Positions 53,010 through 59,959 of a DNA stretch of 64,000 nt are shown here, piece by piece. The stretch comes from Empedobacter sedimenti (GTDB lineage Bacteria > Bacteroidota > Bacteroidia > Flavobacteriales > Weeksellaceae): positions 1 to 64,000 of the forward strand of contig NZ_JASCQG010000007.1 of the NCBI RefSeq assembly GCF_030005555.1, in the 5' to 3' direction. How positions within the stretch are numbered: the first letter of the stretch is position 1; each line of letters begins with the position of its first letter. The notes beneath the pieces are model-generated. The model had not been told where the DNA came from. It ran no database searches and saw only the letters and a list, made by a program, of their open reading frames with translations. The position numbers and the translations under genes are program-made.

Positions 53010-53172
53010 TAAAATAGTAATTACGTACGCGTAAGCTGTCGGAAATTGGTTCAAGAAAACTCGGAATCTTCATAAACCTAAATTCTTCGATAGGCTTACG
53101 CTCATGCCATATAGTGGCGTGGGCTGAGTCTTTCTGGGTTTAGGGTATCCGAGTACCTCTTGAACGGATTGA
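53010..53172 (+). ncRNA. Candidate pseudoknotted non-coding RNA or structured leader
   Basis: The 160-nt stretch has no ORF but dense complementarity. GCGTAAGC (53029-53036) pairs with GCTTACGC (53094-53101). A second long arm crosses it: GTTCAAGA (53049-53056) with TCTTGAAC (53158-53165), extended by ACTCGGA (53059-53065) with TCCGAGT (53148-53154) and CCTAAA (53077-53082) with TTTAGG (53139-53144). A local hairpin lies at 53102-53122 (GCCA/TGGC core with wobble pairs). Crossing order makes a pseudoknot, or two alternative folds. It is more GC-rich than its surroundings. The ORF at 53198 begins 26 nt later. No known RNA family is recognised. Confidence 0.6.
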
Positions 53173-53197
53173 ATTTAGTTTCACGCCATTTTTATTT

Positions 53198-53734
53198 ATG
53201 GAATATTTACAAAAATTATCTGAACAAGGAAAAAGTCCATTGCAAGTAATCAATCTTATTTTCAATCGTATTTTATTTGAAGAGCACAACGAATCTATAG
53301 AAAAAGAAAATTATACTAAACTCAATCCTGATTTTATAAGCGAAGTAAAATTGTATCAAAAAACCAATGATATTGGAGTTGATAATCAATATCTACTTAA
53401 TAAAGTTAATGAATTCTTATTAATTGATAATCCTTCAATTAAAACTGCGATAACATATTTAATAGTTAAATCGCCAAAATTAATGACGATTACAGAATAT
53501 TTACTAATTCGAAATTCTTTAAATTTTGACTCTTTAGTTTCTTATACATTCGATGATTTTGAAAATTTTCTAAATAATAATAAACAAGATTATAGAATTA
53601 AAATGTTTTTATACTTTTATTTTCATGATGTTTATGATATCAAATTTGAAAATGAGCGTATTTCTAAAGAAGAATATGAAAATAAATTAGATTATTTTTT
53701 GAATAAATCAAATGAATATTCTAGTTTTCTTTAA
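53198..53734 (+). CDS. Hypothetical protein downstream of the structured RNA
   Basis: The 178-residue, largely helical, acidic protein has no signal peptide. The sequence is rich in Asn, Ile, Lys and Glu (for example NEFLLIDNPSIKTAITYLIVK and DYFLNKSNEYSSFL). I recognise no family. It is the only plus-strand gene inside the island and shares its transcript with the RNA at 53010-53172, which may regulate it. It converges with the RHH gene, leaving 7 bp between stops. Confidence 0.6.
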   Translation: MEYLQKLSEQGKSPLQVINLIFNRILFEEHNESIEKENYTKLNPDFISEVKLYQKTNDIGVDNQYLLNKVNEFLLIDNPSIKTAITYLIVKSPKLMTITEYLLIRNSLNFDSLVSYTFDDFENFLNNNKQDYRIKMFLYFYFHDVYDIKFENERISKEEYENKLDYFLNKSNEYSSFL

Positions 53735-53741
53735 CACGATT

Positions 53742-54278
53742 TTAAATCTTATTTAATTGTAATTTGAGCTGATCCATCAATCGATTATATTCAACCAAAT
53801 CAATTTCTACAACATTTTTTTCTCCATTAAATTTACTTTTTTTGGACTGATCTAATTCCAAAATTTTAGATTTTATATCATCTAAATTAATATTTTTTTG
53901 AGGAATTTCTTTTTGAGGAACAACGCTCAAACTTTCTGCAATTTCAATTACTTTATGTGTATTGGAATTGGTCTGATTAATCATGTCAATCATCGTTTTA
54001 TTTGTGTTTATATACTGCGTTTTTATTTCAAAAAGTGTAGGATTTAAACGTTTATTTATAAACTCACAATGAATTTTTGATATAGTTCTTTTGAGTTCAA
54101 AAATTTGTTTGTGCAAAGAAATATTAGCATCTCTTGGAGAGGTTTCATTGTCAATAAAAAACTTAAAAATATCTCGAAAAAGATCATCATAAGTTGGATA
54201 ATCATATAATCTTTTCATCTTAATTGCATGCTCTCTTATTGACTCATCTAATTTAAAAGTTACTAACTTATTTTTCAT
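53742..54278 (-). CDS. Ribbon-helix-helix mobilisation-like protein (BfmA/BtgA-like)
   Basis: The 178-residue protein has an N-terminal RHH-like segment (LVTFKLDESIREHAIKMKRLYDYPTYDDLFRDIFKFF) followed by long coiled helices and a basic C-terminal helix. This resembles BfmA/BtgA-type mobilisation accessory proteins of Bacteroidota elements, which bind the transfer origin. No relaxase is seen on the island. A structured inverted repeat upstream (54386-54450) is a candidate binding site. The family call is tentative. Confidence 0.5.
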   Translation of the reverse strand: MKNKLVTFKLDESIREHAIKMKRLYDYPTYDDLFRDIFKFFIDNETSPRDANISLHKQIFELKRTISKIHCEFINKRLNPTLFEIKTQYINTNKTMIDMINQTNSNTHKVIEIAESLSVVPQKEIPQKNINLDDIKSKILELDQSKKSKFNGEKNVVEIDLVEYNRLMDQLKLQLNKI

Positions 54279-54385
54279 TTTACTATTTTGTTAACATTGT
54301 TAATACTATTGATATTTAATGTATTATATCTAAAAGTAGTATTTTTAAAAGAATCTTAATACTACTTTTATTTTATAATTATATG

Positions 54386-54450
54386 AAAATTAAGGAAATA
54401 TGCAATTAGAATCGGTTACCCGCGATTACTGCTTGCTATTTCCTAATTTT
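54386..54450. repeat. Structured inverted repeat, candidate oriT or operator
   Basis: The arms AAAATTA-A-GGAAATA-T-GCA (54386-54404) and TGC-TATTTCC-TAATTTT (54434-54450) are complementary apart from single bulges. Inside, AATCG (54410-54414) pairs with CGATT (54423-54427) around GTTACCCG. It lies in the 193-bp gap between the toprim and RHH genes. Confidence 0.5.
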
Positions 54451-54471
54451 ACTAAAAACTATAATTTTTGG

Positions 54472-55320
54472 CTATTTTTCAAAAATTATAAATTCATTCA
54501 AATCCTTATAATTTTTATAGAAATTTGAATCATCTTTTACTTTAGTTTTTACTTCCGTTTCTAAGAAATTTGTTGCTGATTTTCCTGCGTCATCGTGATC
54601 AAAATAAGTCAGAATAGATTCATATTTTTTTATCAATTCTATATTCTTTCGAAGTAAAGCAATTGAATTTAAAATCAAAAAATCAGATTCAAATTCGTTG
54701 GTTTTAAATAGAAAAAGATAACTTATAAAATCGCTCCAACTTTCAAAAATCTTTAATTGATTTTGATTGTTTTTTATCAAAGAAATATCTTTTTTGACCA
54801 AACACATTTTGACATATTTGTTACGTATTTCAAAACCTTTTTGAACATTTGGAAATGCAATTGCGTAATACTTTTTCTCATTCAATTTGTAATGAATTTC
54901 TTTACAATATCGTTTTACAATTTCTAAAGGCAATTTTCTTTCTTCCAAATATTGAATCAAAGGAAACGATGAAATTTCTTTCAATTCCAAAATTTCGTAT
55001 TCATTTTTTGTTTGAACTTTTTGATATTGAAAATCATTTTGCTTTTGAAAAGAAAAATAATTATCGTTGAATTTTTGAATGATTTCTTTAATAGAAAGTT
55101 TTTCAAGTTTAGAAATTAAATCAATTAAAGTTCCTCCAAAACCTTCTCCAAAATCATAAAAATGATTGGTAGAAATATCAACTTTAAATGAAGCTGTTTT
55201 TTCATTTCTGAATGGACTTAAAAACCAATAAATATTCTGTTTAATACTTATTGGATAAATAGCTTTTTGAGCTAAATAATCAATTATTCTTATTTGTTTA
55301 TTTATTGTTTTGCAATTCAT
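54472..55320 (-). CDS. Toprim/CHC2-like primase protein
   Basis: From the ATG at 55320 the protein has 282 residues. The N-terminal part has the primase-type segment IYWFLSPFRNEKTASFKVDISTNHFYDFGEGFGGTLIDLI, seen in mobile-element CHC2/toprim proteins. The C-terminal part has a toprim-like core (FESWSDFISYLFLF, then LTYFDHDDAGKSATNFLE with the acidic DxD). The zinc cysteines of DnaG are not evident. An ORF upstream to 55395 is possible but runs into the iteron region. It probably supplies primers for island replication. Confidence 0.72.
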   Translation of the reverse strand: MNCKTINKQIRIIDYLAQKAIYPISIKQNIYWFLSPFRNEKTASFKVDISTNHFYDFGEGFGGTLIDLISKLEKLSIKEIIQKFNDNYFSFQKQNDFQYQKVQTKNEYEILELKEISSFPLIQYLEERKLPLEIVKRYCKEIHYKLNEKKYYAIAFPNVQKGFEIRNKYVKMCLVKKDISLIKNNQNQLKIFESWSDFISYLFLFKTNEFESDFLILNSIALLRKNIELIKKYESILTYFDHDDAGKSATNFLETEVKTKVKDDSNFYKNYKDLNEFIIFEK

Positions 55321-55358
55321 TTTCTGTGTGGTTAAGATTTTACAAAATTTTTGATGAT

Positions 55359-55551
55359 TGATGACAGAAGCTTGTATTAAGTTTATTATCAACAAAATAA
55401 GCCGTCATCACTTTGTCATCAATCATCAAACTCAAAATTTATTTTCCTATTTCTGTCATCAAACTAAATTTTGATGACAGTTTGATGATGGTTTTGATGA
55501 CAGTATTTTATTATATTTCAAATAGTTATATAACTGTCATCACTGTCATCA
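55359..55551. repeat. Cluster of TGTCATCA iterons, candidate replication origin
   Basis: Seven exact copies of TGTCATCA occur in 193 bp on both strands: 55359-55366 (-), 55414-55421 (+), 55454-55461 (+), 55472-55479 (-), 55495-55502 (-), 55535-55542 (+) and 55544-55551 (+). CGTCATCA at 55403-55410 is a near copy. Two lie in longer direct repeats TTTTGATGACAGT (55470-55482, 55493-55505). The cluster is between the toprim primase and primase-helicase genes in an AT-rich gap, overlapping the 3' end of the latter. Confidence 0.75.
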
Positions 55552-56771
55552 AAAAAATGACGTATTTCGCTGAAAATTATAGAATAGTATCTTCCTTTAC
55601 GATCAATTTTTACGAATTCACCATGTGGTAAAAATTCATATCCTTCATATTTATTTGAATTATTTGAAGGTATCAAACCAAGATTTTTTAATATGTTTCT
55701 CGCGTCATTTATCTCAATAGAGTTTCGTCCATGAATTCGTTTAGAAATAGATTGAATATCTTTCGGAGCAATCAAAATCTCATCCTCATTAAAATTTTCA
55801 TGAATTTCATTCAAAATTTCAAATACTTTTTGCTTCGCATTTTCATTCTCATAATCCATTAATCTTGTTAATGCTTTTGTCCGAATTTGCTCAGGAGTGA
55901 ACCACATACGAGTTTGTTTTGGTGTTGAATGTGGTATTCTAATCAAATAGTTCAAAAAGAAAGGGATTTCCTTGTATAGATGCTTATCAAATTCAGGGTT
56001 TTTAATAATCGAAGGGATTTTTCGAACCCAGAATCGAGTTTCTTTCTTATCTATTTTGATAAAGTTCTTTTCAAAGTTGGAAGTCATCACAAATTTGTAG
56101 AATGACTCGACTTCTTCTTTATCTTTTCCTTTGCTTTCAATCTTATTTCGGTCTGCTGTACTAAGAAATTTAATACGTTCTGTTACTTGTTGATTATCGG
56201 TAATAATTTCATCAACCAAAACTAAGAGTTTACCATTTAAATCTGAATTGAAGTTGTTTACAAACGAATCTGCATTGATAAAAGTAGCATTGAAAGAGAA
56301 AATTTTACGAAGCCATTTAAGAAAAGTACTTTTTCCTGTTTCACGTTCTGAAGAAACCAATACAAGAACAGGTAAAATTTGTGTTGGATTTTCTAACAAT
56401 ATTTTGAGATAATCTAAACCTAATAAATATTGTTCTCCGAATATATGTTTGATATATTGAAGTGTATAAGGAATCTTTGATTGTAGTTCTTGTAAATCAA
56501 TTTCTGATTCAATTTCGATATCATAATCTAAAGGATGATAGATGTTATAGAAATCTCCTATTTCTCGTTCATAATTGATGTGTTGAGGAATACAGCAAAA
56601 TCCGTAATACTTTTTGATAGCGGATATATAATCTTTACCAAGATCATTTACAATGGTTTCTTTGTTCCAAGAAATCATAATTTTCTCGGTATCTTTTGAG
56701 ATGGTAGGACGCTCAATTATAGCAAAATATGATGTGCCCACTCGAATAAATTCGGCAGAATCTAAGTTCAT
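55518..56771 (-). CDS. Primase-helicase (DUF5906, SF3/D5-like)
   Basis: The 417-residue protein has a helicase core of the D5/DUF5906 type: Walker A SSERETGKSTFLKWL near residue 143, Walker B LLVLVDEI, a KFVMTSNFEKNFIKID sensor segment, and an arginine ETRFWVRK. The C-terminal domain is winged-helix-like. Such proteins initiate replication of satellites and plasmids. It lies upstream of the iteron cluster and toprim gene on the same strand. With them it makes a plausible replication module. Confidence 0.82.
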   Translation of the reverse strand: MNLDSAEFIRVGTSYFAIIERPTISKDTEKIMISWNKETIVNDLGKDYISAIKKYYGFCCIPQHINYEREIGDFYNIYHPLDYDIEIESEIDLQELQSKIPYTLQYIKHIFGEQYLLGLDYLKILLENPTQILPVLVLVSSERETGKSTFLKWLRKIFSFNATFINADSFVNNFNSDLNGKLLVLVDEIITDNQQVTERIKFLSTADRNKIESKGKDKEEVESFYKFVMTSNFEKNFIKIDKKETRFWVRKIPSIIKNPEFDKHLYKEIPFFLNYLIRIPHSTPKQTRMWFTPEQIRTKALTRLMDYENENAKQKVFEILNEIHENFNEDEILIAPKDIQSISKRIHGRNSIEINDARNILKNLGLIPSNNSNKYEGYEFLPHGEFVKIDRKGRYYSIIFSEIRHFFDDSDDSYITI

Positions 56772-56791
56772 AATAAATTGTTTGATTAATT

Positions 56792-56833
56792 GTTATGTCT
56801 TATATTTGCCATAGGATTTAGGCAAAACATAAC
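56792..56833. promoter_or_regulatory. Nested inverted repeat between the HTH and primase-helicase genes
   Basis: GTTATGT (56792-56798) pairs with ACATAAC (56827-56833) and TTTGCC (56805-56810) with GGCAAA (56821-56826). It lies 21 bp upstream of the primase-helicase start and could be an operator for the HTH protein. Confidence 0.45.
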
Positions 56834-56882
56834 GTAAGTTATTTGTATAAATGAGAGTTTAATTTGGGATTAAACTCTTTTT

Positions 56883-57161
56883 TTATGCTTTTACTAAATC
56901 TTGATTTTGTGAAGCGATTTTGATTAATTGACTTCTTGAATAGATAATATGTCGTCCAATCTTATAGAATGGTAATTTCCCTGCTTTTCTCCAGTTAATA
57001 ATAGTTTGAACAGTTGTATCAAACATTTCAGCTACTTCTGCCTGTTTCAATCGATCTTCCTTTATAGGAAAACTAGTTTTTTCAATAAATTTTATCGCTT
57101 CATTTTTTCTTTCAGGAGCAGAATTATTATCAACTCCTTTGTCTACAAATCTGTTACTCAT
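56883..57161 (-). CDS. Excisionase/AlpA-like helix-turn-helix protein
   Basis: The 92-residue protein has a MerR/HTH_17 domain: RLKQAEVAEMFDTTVQTIINWRKAGKLPFYKIGRHIIYSRSQLIKI. Such small proteins act as excisionases and as switches for satellite genes. It sits between the integrase group and the replication genes, which fits control of excision and replication. A hairpin (GAGTTTAAT/ATTAAACTC) lies just after its stop. Confidence 0.8.
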   Translation of the reverse strand: MSNRFVDKGVDNNSAPERKNEAIKFIEKTSFPIKEDRLKQAEVAEMFDTTVQTIINWRKAGKLPFYKIGRHIIYSRSQLIKIASQNQDLVKA

Positions 57162-57268
57162 AATAAAAAGTTTTAATTGTTTTTAACTGAGTCAAACTTA
57201 GAATGATTTCAAAAATAAAGCTTACACCTATATTACACCTAGTTTTTAATTATCAAGTAATCAGTGTA

Positions 57269-58420
57269 TTAATTGATTAATTTACAAAGATGGTTTTTAT
57301 AATTATCAATTATTTGATTGGAATTTTTATTCAAAAAAATGTAATTTTTTATTGATTGTTCGCTTGCTGAATTAACATTTAGATATTTTGCCAATAATTT
57401 AGGAAGTAGTTTAGATAATCCTTCCAGATATTCCGAATCTTTTAAAAATGATAATACTGCATATAATTTGAATAAATTCTCTTTTTTTGATAAGTTAATA
57501 TTAAAAGTATTTCGACAATTATTATACTCAACATTTGAATATTTTGTAGGATTTATATTTGTTAGATTATCCAAAATCACTCTAATCATGTATTTGTAAT
57601 CTTCATTATAAATTTCACGTAAATAGATTATTAAAGATTTGTAGATTAAATGATTGTGATTGTTTTTGTTTAAATAATTTACACTTTCTATAATAACATT
57701 TTTATCAAATTTTGATAGAGGGATTGACCGTTCATTATCCAAACTTCCATTTAATAAACTTAATATTTCTTTTTCTTGAATTTTTGTGTCAAATGAATCA
57801 ATTGATTCTACATTGATTAATGGAATGTAATCAAGATTTAAAATTTTAAAGAAGTTATTTATTTCGAATGTTGAATTAATAAAAGTGTGCGTATTATTCG
57901 ATTCTTCTATAGTGTTTAGAATATTGTTTTTTAATAATCTAAAGGCTTTAGTATGATCGTAAATAAAAAATGAAAATAGACAATCTTTTAAATGAAATTG
58001 TTGTTTATTTTCAAATTCTAAATCTAGTTTAGCTGTGTTTTGTATTATTTTAATATCTAAATCTTTAATATATTTAAGTTTTAAATTACAAAATATAGGG
58101 TTTATTAAGGTTGTTTCAATTTCCTTTTTTATAGATATTAAATAAGCTATATAGTAACCTGTTTCAAATAATTTAGAATATTCAAAGATATTTGTAGAAT
58201 ATTTTTTTTCAAATAATAGAATGTTTAGATTTTCAATTTCACTCAATTGATTTTTAAGTAATGGAAAATGAATATCTATGTAATCAAATAGTGTAATAAT
58301 ATCATTGTAATTCAGATGTTCATTTATCGAATCTAAAAGATTTTCAATTTCAATATCTTCATTTTTGTTTAAATGAACTAAAATCTGATTCAAAGGAGTG
58401 TTAATTGTTAATTTGTTCAT
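57269..58420 (-). CDS. Hypothetical protein coupled to the integrase
   Basis: The 383-residue protein is almost wholly helical, acidic and rich in Asn, Ile, Leu and Lys, with no membrane segment or recognised motif. Its start overlaps the integrase stop by 4 bp (58417-58420), so translation is coupled. A role in integration, excision or immunity is possible by position only. Confidence 0.6.
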   Translation of the reverse strand: MNKLTINTPLNQILVHLNKNEDIEIENLLDSINEHLNYNDIITLFDYIDIHFPLLKNQLSEIENLNILLFEKKYSTNIFEYSKLFETGYYIAYLISIKKEIETTLINPIFCNLKLKYIKDLDIKIIQNTAKLDLEFENKQQFHLKDCLFSFFIYDHTKAFRLLKNNILNTIEESNNTHTFINSTFEINNFFKILNLDYIPLINVESIDSFDTKIQEKEILSLLNGSLDNERSIPLSKFDKNVIIESVNYLNKNNHNHLIYKSLIIYLREIYNEDYKYMIRVILDNLTNINPTKYSNVEYNNCRNTFNINLSKKENLFKLYAVLSFLKDSEYLEGLSKLLPKLLAKYLNVNSASEQSIKNYIFLNKNSNQIIDNYKNHLCKLIN

Positions 58421-59658
58421 TTAGTTTTGTATTTAACTGTATTCCAAATATCCATTTCCTTTTGCTTTTGAACTTCTTCAATTTTAACATAGCGTCTGAA
58501 AGATTTTTCGTCTTTACTATTGGTAATGTTTCTTAAAACACGTTCATTCATTCCTAAGATTAAACCATTTGTAATAAAGGTTTTTCGTGCTACATGAGAA
58601 GTGATTAATTGATATTTTTGAAATGTCTTATAAACTCTTTCAGTTCCAATGTATCTCACTAACTTAACTTCATCAAACCATTCTAATTCTTCGCAACAAT
58701 CTTGAATTTTTTTATTTAATTTCTGCGAATAAATTTTAGGAATTGGATTGTAAATTGTGTTTTTATATTTCTGTAAAATAGCTTTTGCAAAATTGTTTAT
58801 TGGAATAATATGATCGTTAGTTTTGGTTTTTATCAAGGATAGATTAATATGATCGTCATAAATATTTGCATTATCAAGATTGTAAATATCCGAATGACGT
58901 AAGCCAGTAAAGCAACCAAAACAGAAAAAATCTCTGGCTCTTTCCATAGATTTATTTTCAAATTTATGATTGTATAACTCCATTAATTCATCCATTGAAA
59001 GATAAATAACTTCTATTTCATCCTCAGTACGTTTTATTCGTTTAAATTCGATAGAATTATGATATTGTCGATCAAAACTCCATTGCATAAACGTTTTTAT
59101 GATGGAAATTAATTTACCGTAATAATTATTAATCGTTTTGCGCTCTTCAAAGCAGTAAAGCATAAAGACTTCCTCAAATTTCTTATTTATAGAATCGAAG
59201 CGTAATGGATATTTTGTAAAAGTTTTAAAATCATTTAGGAAATTCTGAACAGTAGTATATTTTTTAATTGTTCCAGTAGCTTTAGTTAGTTTAGAAACAT
59301 CAATAAACTCTTGAAATGCTTCAAAAAAGTCGATAGAAATTTTAGTATTTTCTTCATCAAATCTTTCATTAAATATTTGTTCTGAAAAATCGATTTCATT
59401 GTATTCAAAAAACTTGAAAATAAATTCTACTTTTTCTATTACAGATTGGATTTCTTTATTTGAAGCTTTATAAAATTCATAAAATGCACTCTTTTTATGA
59501 TTATTAATTGAATAATTATCTTTATTCCAATCATTGTCAATGGTTTTCGCATTAATATTCTTACGAATTCTAGCTTTTCCATGCGTAACAACTAATCTAA
59601 TAGGAATCAGACCATCTTTGTTTATTTTATCTTTCCTTAGCTCAAAATGATAATTCAT
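58417..59658 (-). CDS. Tyrosine site-specific integrase of the island
   Basis: The 413-residue recombinase has an N-terminal arm-binding domain (residues 1-100), a SAM-like core-binding domain (about 105-210) and a catalytic domain with R254 (TGLRHSDIYN), K278/K279, H355-x2-R358 (SHVARKTF) and nucleophile Y390 (KSFRRYVKI). The usual second His/Trp position reads Asn (ITNSKDEKSF). It is 151 bp inside the right 14-bp repeat and transcribed towards the island interior. It is therefore the best candidate for integration at CCAAGTGGGACCAC. Confidence 0.92.
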   Translation of the reverse strand: MNYHFELRKDKINKDGLIPIRLVVTHGKARIRKNINAKTIDNDWNKDNYSINNHKKSAFYEFYKASNKEIQSVIEKVEFIFKFFEYNEIDFSEQIFNERFDEENTKISIDFFEAFQEFIDVSKLTKATGTIKKYTTVQNFLNDFKTFTKYPLRFDSINKKFEEVFMLYCFEERKTINNYYGKLISIIKTFMQWSFDRQYHNSIEFKRIKRTEDEIEVIYLSMDELMELYNHKFENKSMERARDFFCFGCFTGLRHSDIYNLDNANIYDDHINLSLIKTKTNDHIIPINNFAKAILQKYKNTIYNPIPKIYSQKLNKKIQDCCEELEWFDEVKLVRYIGTERVYKTFQKYQLITSHVARKTFITNGLILGMNERVLRNITNSKDEKSFRRYVKIEEVQKQKEMDIWNTVKYKTK

Positions 59659-59676
59659 TATAACAACTTTTAATTA

Positions 59677-59693
59677 GGGGGTCAGAAAGGGGG
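59677..59693. repeat. G-rich subterminal repeat, right end of island
   Basis: GGGGGTCAGAAAGGGGG, counterpart of 43300-43315. It lies just upstream of the integrase start, where arm-type integrase sites often occur. Confidence 0.5.
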
Positions 59694-59808
59694 TGTTTTT
59701 GAAATTAAAATAGGTTAAAATTAATTAAAACAAATTCATGTAAAACACTAACTATCTGTTATATAATATGTAAAAGTACATTAAAAGTTGACAAAAACAA
59801 ACAGAACT

Positions 59809-59822
59809 CCAAGTGGGACCAC
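59809..59822. repeat. Right attachment repeat (14 bp)
   Basis: CCAAGTGGGACCAC, identical to 43240-43253. The next base differs (A here, T at the left), so the identity ends at 14 bp. Confidence 0.75.
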
Positions 59823-59855
59823 AAAAGCACCTTTTTAAAGGTGCTTTTTTTATTT
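59823..59855. terminator. Terminator beside the right repeat
   Basis: AAAAGCACCTTT (59823-59834) and AAAGGTGCTTTT (59837-59848) form a 12-bp stem followed by TTTATTT. It directly abuts the 14-bp repeat, as would be expected behind a tRNA or small RNA 3' end. Confidence 0.8.
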
Positions 59856-59959
59856 AATTATGCTAATTATTAATGATTTTCAATTACTAGGATGTTAATC
59901 TTAAAGTAATTCGTTGTTATAAATTGATGAATAAACTAGATTCAATTGAAAATTTTCCT

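Larger units (their letters stand above)
43240..59822. mobile_element. 16.6-kb genomic island (satellite-like) flanked by 14-bp direct repeats
   Basis: The island is bounded by identical 14-bp repeats at 43240-43253 and 59809-59822. The tyrosine integrase lies next to the right repeat and reads inward. Gene content is integrase, unknown, HTH, primase-helicase, toprim primase, RHH mobilisation-like protein, SOS genes and a defence operon; no capsid, tail or transfer genes are seen. Base composition is uniformly AT-rich. The set of replication genes plus iterons suggests an excising, self-replicating satellite or mobilisable island that carries anti-phage cargo. Class is inference; the boundaries are directly visible. 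Confidence 0.75.
59659..59959. other. 301-bp right end of the island
   Basis: This gap holds a G-rich subterminal repeat (59677-59693), the right 14-bp attachment repeat (59809-59822) and a terminator hairpin (59823-59855). No gene is seen. Confidence 0.7.

Noticed and set aside
53010-53172. HDV-like or hammerhead ribozyme, retron or HEARO RNA
   Set aside because: The strand order partly resembles an HDV-like double pseudoknot, but the short P3 and catalytic J4/2 elements are not found. There is no hammerhead core, no reverse transcriptase, and no IscB-type gene nearby.
55359-55551. CRISPR array
   Set aside because: Repeats are 8 bp, on both strands and irregularly spaced, with no spacer-sized units and no cas genes. 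They fit iterons.
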